DNA from: Halobacteriales archaeon QS_5_70_15
GTDB taxonomy: Archaea > Halobacteriota > Halobacteria > Halobacteriales > Haloarculaceae
Length of the DNA: 37,884 nt
Reading direction: 5' to 3'
NCBI GenBank assembly: GCA_003022005.1
Contig: PXRQ01000099.1
Location: 1 to 37,884 of the forward strand
A model generated the notes under the pieces. The model did no database searches, was not told the origin of the DNA, and saw nothing but the letters and a program-made list of their open reading frames with translations. Of the stretch, positions 25,591 through 32,525 are shown piece by piece. How positions within the stretch are numbered: position 1 is the stretch's first letter; every line of letters begins with the position of its first letter. The position numbers and the translations under genes are program-made.

Positions 25591-25673
25591 CATACGGTTG
25601 TGCGTAACGATTTACCGCCGATGACCCGGACAGGGTCGGTTATCGACGGTAAAAGACTACGCACGACCGTATC
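25591..25673. repeat. 83-bp imperfect palindrome, copy 1
   Basis: The left arm begins catacggttgtgcgt and the right arm ends acgcacgaccgtat. The arms pair over about 30 bases, including taccgccgat/atcgacggta, with a short centre. A second element of almost the same length and outer sequence is at 33072-33155. Confidence 0.7.
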
Positions 25674-25696
25674 AGTCGACCGAACGACCGGACCGC

Positions 25697-26122
25697 TCAC
25701 CCGGCGACTGACCGGTACGCGACGCTCGCCACGCCGACCCCGAGCCCCAGGAGGACGACCAGGGCGCCGAGGAGCGCCGCACCGACGACCAGGACGCCGG
25801 TCTCGAACTGCCCGGTGAGCGGCACCGAGAGCACCGCGACCAGGAGGCTCCCGGCGACGAGGTAGCCGGCGGCGCGGAACACGGACCGGGCCAGACCGCC
25901 GACCCAGCCCGCACCGCTCCCGAGGAGCGCCATCCCGGCGGCGAGCACGCCGAGGCCGACGAGGAAGAGGAGCAGCAGAAAGATGAACGCGAACCCGCCC
26001 GGAACGTCGGCGTTCTCGGGGAGGGGCAGGAGCCGGTGGAGGGAGACGATCGCGGCGAGCGTCGCCACGACGCCGAACCCGACGAACGCGCCACCGGCCG
26101 TGCGTCTGAGTGACGGAGCCAT
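25697..26122 (-). CDS. small membrane protein of unknown function
   Basis: A 141-residue protein from MAPSLRRTAGG. It has about four hydrophobic segments: FVGFGVVATLAAIVSLHRLL, FAFIFLLLLFLVGLGVLAAG, YLVAGSLLVAVLSVPL, and TGVLVVGAALLGALVVLLGL. No family was recognised. It diverges from pyrF and ends next to the palindromic repeat. Confidence 0.6.
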   Translation of the reverse strand: MAPSLRRTAGGAFVGFGVVATLAAIVSLHRLLPLPENADVPGGFAFIFLLLLFLVGLGVLAAGMALLGSGAGWVGGLARSVFRAAGYLVAGSLLVAVLSVPLTGQFETGVLVVGAALLGALVVLLGLGVGVASVAYRSVAG

Positions 26123-26204
26123 CGGTCGACGGGTGTGCGACCGACCGTAACTGTCTTCGGTCCGGATGGGAAGGTTTGTGCGGGTCCGACGGCGACAACC
26201 GGGT

Positions 26205-27029
26205 ATGTTCTTCGAGGACCTGCGGGCGCGCATCGAGGCGGCCGACAGCGTCGTCTCGGTGGGGCTCGACCCCGACCCCGCACGGCTCCCCGGCGCGGTC
26301 GCCGACCACGACCTCCCGCGGTGGGCGTTCAACCGGCGGATCATCGACGCGACCCACGAGCACGCCGCCTGCTACAAGCCGAACGTCGCCTTCTACGAGG
26401 ACGCCGACGGCTGGCGGGCGCTGCGCGAGACTGTCGCGTACGCCCGCGGGAAGGGCGTGCCGGTCCTGCTCGACGCCAAGCGCGCCGACATCGGCAGCAC
26501 CGCCCGCCAGTACGCGAGGCTGCTCGACGACCGGGGCGACGGCCTCGCGGCCGACGCCATCACGGTCAACCCCTACCTCGGCCGGGACTCCCTGGGACCG
26601 TTCCTCGCGAGGGAGGAGAAGGGGGTGTTCGTCCTCGCGCGCACCTCCAACCCCGGGGCGACCGACTTCCAGAACCTCGAGGTCGGGAACGACAAGCGGC
26701 TCTACGAGTACGTCGCCCAGCGGGCGGCCGAATGGAACGAGCGCGGCAACGTCGGCCTCGTGGTGGGCGCGACGGCACCGGAGGAGCTGGAGACCCTGCG
26801 GGGGCTCGTCCCGGACCTCCCCTTCCTCGTCCCGGGGGTCGGCGCCCAGGGTGGGGACGCCGAGGCGGCCGTCGAGTTCGGGCTGGCCGACGGCGTCGGA
26901 CTCGTCAACTCCTCTCGGGGCATCATCTTCGCCGGAGCAACAGCCGGCGAGGACTCGCCGACGGACTTCGCGACGGCGGCCGGCGAGGCGGCCAAGCGGC
27001 TGAAGCGGCGGCTCGACGAGTTCCGGTAG
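26205..27029 (+). CDS. pyrF: orotidine 5'-phosphate decarboxylase
   Basis: A 274-residue enzyme for the last step of UMP synthesis (OMP to UMP plus CO2). The catalytic Asp-Lys-Asp block is LLDAKRADIGSTARQY (about 86-101). The phosphate end is VPGVGAQGGDAEAA and LVNSSRGIIFA. Length and the DAKRxDIG form place it in the longer type 2 group (as in Mycobacterium PyrF). The frame is open 13 codons upstream; the ATG at 26205 is chosen because MFFEDLRARIEAADS matches the family start and a TATA-like GGTTTGT lies about 29 bases before it. Confidence 0.92.
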   Translation: MFFEDLRARIEAADSVVSVGLDPDPARLPGAVADHDLPRWAFNRRIIDATHEHAACYKPNVAFYEDADGWRALRETVAYARGKGVPVLLDAKRADIGSTARQYARLLDDRGDGLAADAITVNPYLGRDSLGPFLAREEKGVFVLARTSNPGATDFQNLEVGNDKRLYEYVAQRAAEWNERGNVGLVVGATAPEELETLRGLVPDLPFLVPGVGAQGGDAEAAVEFGLADGVGLVNSSRGIIFAGATAGEDSPTDFATAAGEAAKRLKRRLDEFR

Positions 27030-27086
27030 CGGCCCGATTGCGGTCGCAGGCCCAAGACGCCGGGGGCCGCGGCCCGAGGGGACCGT

Positions 27087-27296
27087 ATGCTCGGACCGCT
27101 CACGGTCGGCAGGAAGGCGGCGAAGTGGGGCTACAGGAAGTACGGACTCCCCGGGGGCACCGCTACCGGTGCGGCCGGGGTGGCGGGATACGTCGTCGCC
27201 CACCGTGAGGTGCGTCGTGCGGTCGGTGGGAACGGTTCCGACGGCCGGTCCGCGGACGACCCCTCGACCGGCGAGGGGTCCGGGCCGTCCGGGTAA
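27087..27296 (+). CDS. small protein of unknown function (69 aa)
   Basis: MLGPLTVGRKAAKWGYRKYG is followed by a Gly/Ala-rich, weakly hydrophobic segment (TGAAGVAGYVVA) and a polar Ser/Gly/Asp tail. It could be a single-span membrane peptide. It follows pyrF by 57 bases on the same strand. No family was recognised. Confidence 0.45.
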   Translation: MLGPLTVGRKAAKWGYRKYGLPGGTATGAAGVAGYVVAHREVRRAVGGNGSDGRSADDPSTGEGSGPSG

Positions 27297-27341
27297 CTCC
27301 GGCGGCCGGGAGTCGGTCGACCGGCGAGGCTCGCCGACCGG

Positions 27342-27584
27342 TCAGAGCGTGTCCCGGATCCGTATCTCGTCGTCGGTCACTTCCGCGATGGACTCCTCCT
27401 GGAGCGGGTAGGCCTCCTCGTCCGCGTTGCCCCACCCGAGCTTGGACATCAGCGTGTCGGTGAGATCCGGGTCCGGATCGACGTACGCTGTGCCGTGTCG
27501 GACCTCGACGACACGACCGACCGTATGGGTCCCGCGGACGACCTTCTTGCCCTCTGCGCTCTCGTCTATAGTGATCCGTGGCAT
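27342..27584 (-). CDS. PRC-barrel-like small protein
   Basis: An 80-residue protein. VVRGTHTVGRVVEVRHGTAY (about 15-34), then MSKLGWGNADEEAYPLQ and the closing VTDDEIRIRD, match the beta-barrel pattern of PRC-barrel proteins in haloarchaea (Gly-x-x-Val-Gly-x-Val, ending in an acidic D-D-x-I strand). Such domains bind RNA or protein partners; this one's role is unknown. It lies 72 bases downstream of gvpM on the same strand, but minus-strand TTTTACTA (27611-27618) gives it a likely promoter of its own. Confidence 0.6.
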   Translation of the reverse strand: MPRITIDESAEGKKVVRGTHTVGRVVEVRHGTAYVDPDPDLTDTLMSKLGWGNADEEAYPLQEESIAEVTDDEIRIRDTL

Positions 27585-27656
27585 CGCGTCGTACGACTGG
27601 AACTCCGTTGTAGTAAAACTTCGTCACGCACGTGCAAGCCTCGCGGTTACTGTCCG

Positions 27657-28076
27657 TTAGGACAGGTCCGCTCCGGACCCTGGAGGGATCTCCGCGCCTG
27701 TTCCACCGTCGGTCCCGCCGCGAGACGAACTGCCCGGATCGTGTCCCGGGGTTCGCCGTGCCCGGGTCCGGCTGCGGACCGCCGTCGCGGCGGGGTTCGC
27801 CCGCTCTACCCGGTCCCGTCTCGTCCAGCCGGTCCGGTCAGTACCCTTCCCGTCATCGACCGGCCGGTCGTCCCCCCACTCCTCGAAGATGCCGTAGCGG
27901 GTCATCGTCGTCATCCCCGCGACGGCTGCGCGGAGGTTGATGCCCACGAGCGGGACGTCGGCGACGGTCACTACCACGTCGGCCTCGATGACGACCCCGT
28001 CCCGGAGGATCACGTCGAGGAGGTCGACGACGGCGTCGTTGCTCCGTGTCGGTCTCACGTCACCCGTCACCCCCAT
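27657..28076 (-). CDS. gvpM: gas vesicle protein GvpM, with C-terminal extension
   Basis: A 139-residue member of the GvpA/J/M family. The core VVDLLDVILRDGVVIEADV, then VTVADVPLVGINLRAAVAGM and TTMTRYGIFEEW, is unmistakably GvpM; this minor protein is thought to help nucleate the shell. Known GvpM proteins are about 84 residues. Here a tail of about 60 residues rich in Arg, Thr and Gly follows, which may be a true extension or a read-through after a lost stop or small indel. The start at 28076 overlaps the end of gvpL by 17 bases. It is the last gene of the leftward gvp operon. Confidence 0.85.
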   Translation of the reverse strand: MGVTGDVRPTRSNDAVVDLLDVILRDGVVIEADVVVTVADVPLVGINLRAAVAGMTTMTRYGIFEEWGDDRPVDDGKGTDRTGWTRRDRVERANPAATAVRSRTRARRTPGHDPGSSSRGGTDGGTGAEIPPGSGADLS

Positions 28077-28920
28077 CCCCGATCGCCGGCGCGAACGAGT
28101 ACGGCGGCCATGGCCCCGTGAAGCGCACCTCGACCTCCGGCCGCGCCGCGACCTCATCGAGGACGTCCCCTATCTCGCCCTCCCGTTCCTCCGCGGCGAG
28201 CACCGCGAGCGAGGTCCGTTCCTCGTCCCCGTTTGCTCCCCGACCCTCGCCGAGCGGGGACGCCGTCCGCTCGACCGGCCGGACCTCCGCCGCGACGTCG
28301 CAGAGCCGGTCGGCTAGCGCCGCCGCCTCCTCGTCGAGGGCCGACTCGACGAGTCTGCCGAGCCGCTGTTCGTACTGCTTCTCGATGAGGAATCCGGTCC
28401 CCTCGGAGGCGTCATCGCGCTTCCGCCGGAGTTCGGACAGTTCCTCGTCCTCGGCCGAGAGGCGCCGCTCCAACGCCTCGCGGTTGCGTACCACCTCGAT
28501 CCGGTACTCCCACCGGCCGGCGAGGTCGTCAAGCGCGTCCCGGAGCGCGTCGGACTCCTCGTCCAGCCACTCGCGGACCTGCTCGTCGTCGCCCTTCAGG
28601 ACGGTGTCGAACCGGAACGGCAGCGGGGTCCCGAACGCCTCGCCCGCTCCGTCGACGACGGACTGGTGGCGCAGCAGCCACCGCTTTACCGTGTCGACGT
28701 CCGTCGAGTCGAACGGGGAGTCACACGCCTGGACGACGACGCCGAGCCCGCCCTGCCGCACGAGGTAGGGCTCGCCCCCCTCGATGCCCGTCTCGGGGAC
28801 GGCCGCCTCCGTCCCGCCGGTGACGTCGACCACGCAGTACAGGTACCGCCCCTCGTCGAACGCTGGCGAGTCGGCGTCGGACTCCTCGCGGGCGCCCCCG
28901 ACCGGCGGTTGCTCGCTCAC
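28060..28920 (-). CDS. gvpL: gas vesicle protein GvpL (GvpF/L family)
   Basis: A 286-residue protein starting with GTG. GRYLYCVVDVTGG, VVQACDSPFDSTDVDTVKRW, then GTPLPFRFDTVLKGDDEQV and the C-terminal VEVRFTGPWPPYSFAP are the GvpF/GvpL family landmarks. GvpL binds several minor Gvp proteins and is needed for vesicle assembly. An acidic helical stretch lies in the middle (EDEELSELRRKRDDASEG). The start overlaps the gvpK stop (GTGA). It is paralogous to gvpF at the other end of the operon. Confidence 0.92.
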   Translation of the reverse strand: MSEQPPVGGAREESDADSPAFDEGRYLYCVVDVTGGTEAAVPETGIEGGEPYLVRQGGLGVVVQACDSPFDSTDVDTVKRWLLRHQSVVDGAGEAFGTPLPFRFDTVLKGDDEQVREWLDEESDALRDALDDLAGRWEYRIEVVRNREALERRLSAEDEELSELRRKRDDASEGTGFLIEKQYEQRLGRLVESALDEEAAALADRLCDVAAEVRPVERTASPLGEGRGANGDEERTSLAVLAAEEREGEIGDVLDEVAARPEVEVRFTGPWPPYSFAPAIGDGGDG

Positions 28921-29237
28921 CGCCGACCACCACCGACGAGCGTCTCGTCGTCCACCGCGAGGCTACTGACCGCCCCGTCGACCAGGTCGTGCAGCCGTGC
29001 GCGGAGGTCCTCGACATCCTCATCGATCCCCGCGTCCGCCTTGATCCGGTCGATTTCGGCCTCGATGGACGCGAGCTGTGCGCCGAGCCGCTCGGTCTCC
29101 TCGTCGGTGAGCTGTCCGGACTCCATCCGCCGGACCGCCTCGCGCTCCATCACCTCGAGGAGGAGTTCGACGATCGTGACGACCAGCGCGATCAGCCCGT
29201 CGGCCGCGTCCTCGCCGTCGAGGTCAATCCTCGTCAC
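28917..29237 (-). CDS. gvpK: gas vesicle protein GvpK
   Basis: A 106-residue protein with GTG start. GLIALVVTIVELLLEVMERE (about 14-33), then RRMESGQLTDEETERLG and the terminal DLRARLHDLVDGAVSSLA, are typical of GvpK. GvpK is one of the proteins needed for vesicle formation in haloarchaea and bacteria, with an accessory role in assembly. It overlaps gvpJ by 14 bases and gvpL by four. Confidence 0.92.
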   Translation of the reverse strand: MTRIDLDGEDAADGLIALVVTIVELLLEVMEREAVRRMESGQLTDEETERLGAQLASIEAEIDRIKADAGIDEDVEDLRARLHDLVDGAVSSLAVDDETLVGGGRR

Positions 29238-29649
29238 CGTCGTCCACCTCCTGGACGGCGTTCGGTCTCCGGGATGGGTGGTCCGGCGCGGAGGCCGTCT
29301 CCTCCTCGTCCTCCTGCTCGTCGCCGGTGTCCGCGTCCGTGTCGTCCTCGCCGCCCCCGGTCCCGGCTCCCGCCTCGACTCCGGCTCCGGCTCCGGCCTC
29401 GGCCCCGATGGTCTCGTCCCCGTTGGCGGCCTGCTCGACGCGTTCCATGTCGGTCCCCTCGGGGAACTCGAGGCCGTACTTGGCGGCGGTCTCGAACGAG
29501 GCGATGGCCGCCCTGATCTCGACGCCCAGGAGCTCCGTCTCGCCGACCGAGACGACGATATCGGCGTTGACGACGACCCCCTTGTCCAGCAGCATCTCGA
29601 CCACGTCGGCGAGGTCGCTCTGGGTCCGTGTCGGGCCGGCGCTACTCAT
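29224..29649 (-). CDS. gvpJ: gas vesicle protein GvpJ, with acidic tail
   Basis: A 141-residue GvpA-like minor shell protein. The core LADVVEMLLDKGVVVNADIV, then VSVGETELLGVEIRAAIASF and ETAAKYGLEFPEGTDM, is the GvpJ form of the shell fold. The last 60 residues are Ala/Gly/Glu/Asp-rich low-complexity sequence (EAGAGAGVEAGAGTGGGEDD). Such acidic tails occur in halophile GvpJ but this one is long. It overlaps gvpI by eight bases. Confidence 0.92.
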   Translation of the reverse strand: MSSAGPTRTQSDLADVVEMLLDKGVVVNADIVVSVGETELLGVEIRAAIASFETAAKYGLEFPEGTDMERVEQAANGDETIGAEAGAGAGVEAGAGTGGGEDDTDADTGDEQEDEEETASAPDHPSRRPNAVQEVDDGDED

Positions 29650-30472
29650 CGGTCACCTCCTCGGCCCGGTCGAACCGCGGGCCGTATATCCGCCGACGGT
29701 TCGGCGCCGACGAGTGACGGGTCTCCTCCGGGACCGTCGAGTGCGTCGTCGCGCTCCGCTCGGCGGGTCCGGAGGGGGGGACCGTCGAGACGGCGGTCGG
29801 GTTCCGCGAGCCGTTCCGACCGCGGTCGGGGAACCGCTCCTCGTTCTGCTCGCGGATCTTCGCGAACCGCCTGTGGGCCGCGAGGAGCTTCTCGCGGAAC
29901 TCCCCGACGGACTCGCTCACCTGCATCTGAATGGCGTTCTCTACCGACCGCGGGTCGAAGTCGTGTCCCCCTCCCCCCCCACCCGAGCTCGTCCCGGGCA
30001 TCGAGACGTCGACGAGGTCGTCGTTCTCGTCGTCGTCTTCGTTCCTGTCGGGGAGCCCCCCGTCATCGTCCCCGTCGCCGGTGAGGTCGTCGACCTCGTC
30101 GTCGAGTTCGCGCTTCTGTCGCCACATCGCCCGTTCGTCCATGCTATCCCAGACCTCGGTGAGGTCGATGGCCGCGAGGAGTTTCCGAAGCGATATCGCC
30201 TCGGTGGCGTCACCCTCGTCGACGGCCTCGGGGATGTCGCCGAGCTCGACGGCGTCGGGGAGGTCGGACCAGTCGACGGCCGCGATCAGTTCGTCGAGTT
30301 CGACGGTCGAGAGGACGTCCTCCAGTTCGTCGACGATGTCCTCAAGTTCGTCGAGGAGCGAGAGGACCGTCTCGTGGTCCCCCGACTCGGAGGCCTCCGT
30401 CAGCGACGCCGCCGTCTCGATGGCGTGCCCGTACAGCTCCTGGAGCCGTTCGCTCGCGTCGACGTCACGCAC
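29642..30472 (-). CDS. gvpI: GvpI-like gas vesicle protein with large N-terminal region
   Basis: A 276-residue protein with GTG start at the place of gvpI between gvpH and gvpJ. The C-terminal 90 residues are basic and end with HSTVPEETRHSSAPNRRRIYG, consistent with my recollection of GvpI tails; usual GvpI is only about 140 residues. The N-terminal part is acidic and helical: VLSLLDELEDIVDELEDVLS, DELIAAVDWSDLPDAV, then EGDATEAISLRKLLAAIDL. A Gly run from a G8 homopolymer (29973-29980) and an acidic linker separate it from VGEFREKLLAAHRRFAKIRE. The same motif order recurs in the protein at 35319. The gvpI name rests on position plus tail. Confidence 0.65.
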   Translation of the reverse strand: MRDVDASERLQELYGHAIETAASLTEASESGDHETVLSLLDELEDIVDELEDVLSTVELDELIAAVDWSDLPDAVELGDIPEAVDEGDATEAISLRKLLAAIDLTEVWDSMDERAMWRQKRELDDEVDDLTGDGDDDGGLPDRNEDDDENDDLVDVSMPGTSSGGGGGGHDFDPRSVENAIQMQVSESVGEFREKLLAAHRRFAKIREQNEERFPDRGRNGSRNPTAVSTVPPSGPAERSATTHSTVPEETRHSSAPNRRRIYGPRFDRAEEVTDE

Positions 30473-30959
30473 GGGTGAGTCGCACCTCCATGATACCGTT
30501 GTTCACCGAGACGTCGAGGACGGTCCACCCGCCGTCGTCCAGCGGAACCTCTCCGACCTCGTTCCCGCCGGCCGTGATGACGGCTGTCCGCTCGTCCTCG
30601 TCCACCTCGGCTGCGACCCCTTCGGTCCAGCCCTCCGGGAGGTCCACGACGACGAGGAGCCCGTCGTCGGTCTCCCTAGTCGTGACCGCGGGCTCCTCGC
30701 GCCGGTCCGACTGGTCGGATCGGTCGGACCGGTCGGTTCCCCCGGGGGACCTCCCGCCGGGTGGCGTCCCGCCGAGCGCGCCGTCGAGCCCCCCGACCGA
30801 GACGGAGTAGTCGAACGAGGTCCGGCCGTCGGTCCAGCTGCCACGCCTGCCGTGTTCGCCCCGCCCGTCGGCGTCGTCGAGTTCCCTGAGCAGTTCGAGT
30901 ATGCCCCGGAGGATACCCCCGGGCCGGTCGTCGTCGTCCGGCCGGTCGGCGCCGGTCAT
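30465..30959 (-). CDS. gvpH: gas vesicle protein GvpH (Hsp20-like)
   Basis: A 164-residue protein. The C-terminal half is a small heat-shock/alpha-crystallin-like beta sandwich: RETDDGLLVVVDLPEGW, EDERTAVITAGGNEVGEVPL, then VLDVSVNNGIMEVRLTRA. The N-terminal half holds GGILRGILELLRELDDADG and a Ser/Gly/Asp-rich linker. GvpH is an accessory, non-essential Gvp thought to act as a chaperone for other Gvp proteins. It overlaps gvpG by four bases and gvpI by eight. Confidence 0.88.
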   Translation of the reverse strand: MTGADRPDDDDRPGGILRGILELLRELDDADGRGEHGRRGSWTDGRTSFDYSVSVGGLDGALGGTPPGGRSPGGTDRSDRSDQSDRREEPAVTTRETDDGLLVVVDLPEGWTEGVAAEVDEDERTAVITAGGNEVGEVPLDDGGWTVLDVSVNNGIMEVRLTRA

Positions 30960-31210
30960 TGGATCACCCTCGCGCGGCCGCTGAGCGACTCCTGGGCCCG
31001 CTCGGCCTCCTCAAGCCGCGCCTCGAGTTCGGCCTTCCGGCGGAGGTACTCGTCCTCCGAGCGGTCGCCGATCTCGTAGAGGAGCCGGTTCTCCTTGAGG
31101 TCGTCCTGGATCTCCTCCACGTTGTACATCTCCCGGAGCGCCATGTCATGGAGGATGTCGAGCAGGCCGATGAAGGGACGGACGAGGAGGTCGTCGATCA
31201 GGAACGTCAC
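30956..31210 (-). CDS. gvpG: gas vesicle protein GvpG
   Basis: An 84-residue protein from the GTG at 31210, which overlaps the gvpF stop (GTGA). FLIDDLLVRPFIGLLDILHD, then MYNVEEIQDDLKENRLLYE and a Glu/Arg-rich coiled-coil end (RRKAELEARLEEAERAQE), match GvpG in length and order. GvpG is in the minimal haloarchaeal set and interacts with GvpF/L-type partners. The open frame extends upstream through gvpF in another phase, but that part is not coding. Confidence 0.9.
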   Translation of the reverse strand: MTFLIDDLLVRPFIGLLDILHDMALREMYNVEEIQDDLKENRLLYEIGDRSEDEYLRRKAELEARLEEAERAQESLSGRARVIQ

Positions 31211-31836
31211 TGTTCGACCCCGATCTCGATGTCGACGAAGTTGTACGGGGCCCAGGGACCGGTGTACTGGACCGTCACCTCCTCGTGAGCGTCGCGGATC
31301 CGGGCGACGGCGTCGTCGAACGCCTCCCGGTCCTCCCGCTCGACGAGGTACGACCGGTTCAGCACGAGCCGGTCGCTGAACTGGTCGTCGTCCGAGACCC
31401 GGACGCTCAGCGGGTCCAGCTCCGCCTCGACGTCCTCCCGGATCGCGTCGGCGTCGACGGCTCCGTCCTCGCCGGCGACGACCTTCACGCCGAGTTCGAT
31501 CATGCCGTCGGCCTCGCGGAGGGCCTTGGTGAACGCCCTGCGACCGCTCCGGAGGACGTTCTTCAGCGCCCGGTCGTTCTCGAACACCATGCCGAACTGC
31601 ATCGGGACGACCGTCCGCCCCTCCCCGTGCATCATCACCTCCCTGAGGACCTGATCGTGGGCCCGCACGTTCTCCTCGGTCCGCTCGGGGTCGAGAGTGT
31701 CCACGTCGGCGACGACGGCGGCGTGCCGCCGGTGCTCCACCGTAGACACCGACGTCGTCCCGCAGACGCCGTCTACCTCGAGGTCGAGGGGCTCGGACTC
31801 CATCACCCCGTACACGTAGCGTTTGTCTCCACTCAT
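31207..31836 (-). CDS. gvpF: gas vesicle protein GvpF
   Basis: A 209-residue protein, first gene of the leftward gvpFGHIJKLM operon. KRYVYGVMESEPLDLEVDGV, VRAHDQVLREVMMHGEGRTV, then VPMQFGMVFENDRALKNVL and the final VQYTGPWAPYNFVDIEI are GvpF hallmarks. GvpF binds the shell protein GvpA and is part of the early assembly complex. The start MSGDKRY at 31836 is chosen because the family aligns from there. In Halobacterium a gvpD-gvpE pair precedes this gene; here the upstream DNA is a 377-base gap and then gvpA on the other strand. Confidence 0.93.
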   Translation of the reverse strand: MSGDKRYVYGVMESEPLDLEVDGVCGTTSVSTVEHRRHAAVVADVDTLDPERTEENVRAHDQVLREVMMHGEGRTVVPMQFGMVFENDRALKNVLRSGRRAFTKALREADGMIELGVKVVAGEDGAVDADAIREDVEAELDPLSVRVSDDDQFSDRLVLNRSYLVEREDREAFDDAVARIRDAHEEVTVQYTGPWAPYNFVDIEIGVEQ

Positions 31837-32213
31837 CGCACAATCACTCGTCCCAGGAACGGCGAGCGCGCCAAAGGGGGTAGTGCAGGCATTCGCAAGG
31901 CCGCGGCCGCACGTCCGCGCCCCCCGGACGCTACGACTCGGACGTGAGATTCGACGGACGAGCCGCGGACGGGTCGCGGCGGGAGGCGATCCCGCTGCCA
32001 CGACCCCGGAGGATACGGGGTCGAGACACCGGTTTCGGCCGGGGGGCGCTCCACGACCCGCCGGACCGGAACCGCCGCGACCAGGTCCGCGTCGTCCGTT
32101 GCCGTTCCGCGCCCGGGGAGTGGCCGTACGCCGGGGACGTCCGATCGTCGTTTAAATATCTCGTGAGAGTGCAAGCAGAGGGGTCAACGGACTTCCCCCC
32201 CCTTGTCCGAGTG
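31837..32213. promoter_or_regulatory. divergent regulatory region between gvpF and gvpA
   Basis: This is a 377-base gene-free stretch. On the gvpA side are the TATA box (32151-32158) and, in the presumed leader, a C8 run (32195-32202). On the gvpF side only a weak CCTTTGG (31870-31876) was seen. I looked for the GvpE activator site of Halobacterium (two TGAA-type half sites spaced by four bases) and did not find it. Confidence 0.6.
32151..32158 (+). promoter_or_regulatory. TATA box of gvpA
   Basis: TTTAAATA, the best TATA box of the window, lies in GC-rich surroundings. Transcription would start near 32180, leaving a leader of about 34 bases before the ATG at 32214. Confidence 0.75.
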
Positions 32214-32501
32214 ATGAGCGCAAGACCAGGATCCTCAAGCTTGGCCGAAGTGCTGGACCGCATACTCGACAAGGGTATCGTCATCGACGTGTGGGCGCGA
32301 GTCTCCGTCGTGGGGATCGAGATACTCACCGTAGAGGCCCGCGTCGTCGCGGCCTCGGTCGACACCTTCCTCCACTACGCCCAAGCGGTATCACAGATCG
32401 AGATGACCTCCCAGTCGGGAGATCTGGAAGAAATGAAGGACCTCGAGATCGGGACCCCGACGCGGCCGTCGTCGTACGAAGAGGCCCCGACGCCGAGGTA
32501 G
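32214..32501 (+). CDS. gvpA: gas vesicle major structural protein GvpA
   Basis: A 95-residue protein that forms the ribs of the gas vesicle wall. [20 protein letters not shown] (about 10-29), [19 protein letters not shown], then [16 protein letters not shown] is nearly the textbook haloarchaeal sequence. The C-terminus (about 25 residues after MTSQSG, ending EEAPTPR) is longer than the 76-residue Halobacterium form. The frame is open upstream, but ATG at 32214 with [12 protein letters not shown] matches the family. gvpO follows 24 bases later, so the two should share a transcript. Confidence 0.95.
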   Translation: MSARPGSSSLAEVLDRILDKGIVIDVWARVSVVGIEILTVEARVVAASVDTFLHYAQAVSQIEMTSQSGDLEEMKDLEIGTPTRPSSYEEAPTPR

Positions 32502-32525
32502 AAACCGGTTCCACCCCTCCCACCC

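Noticed and set aside
31837..32150. GvpE upstream activation site
   Set aside because: No pair of TGAA-type half sites with four-base spacing was seen near the gvpA or gvpF promoters.
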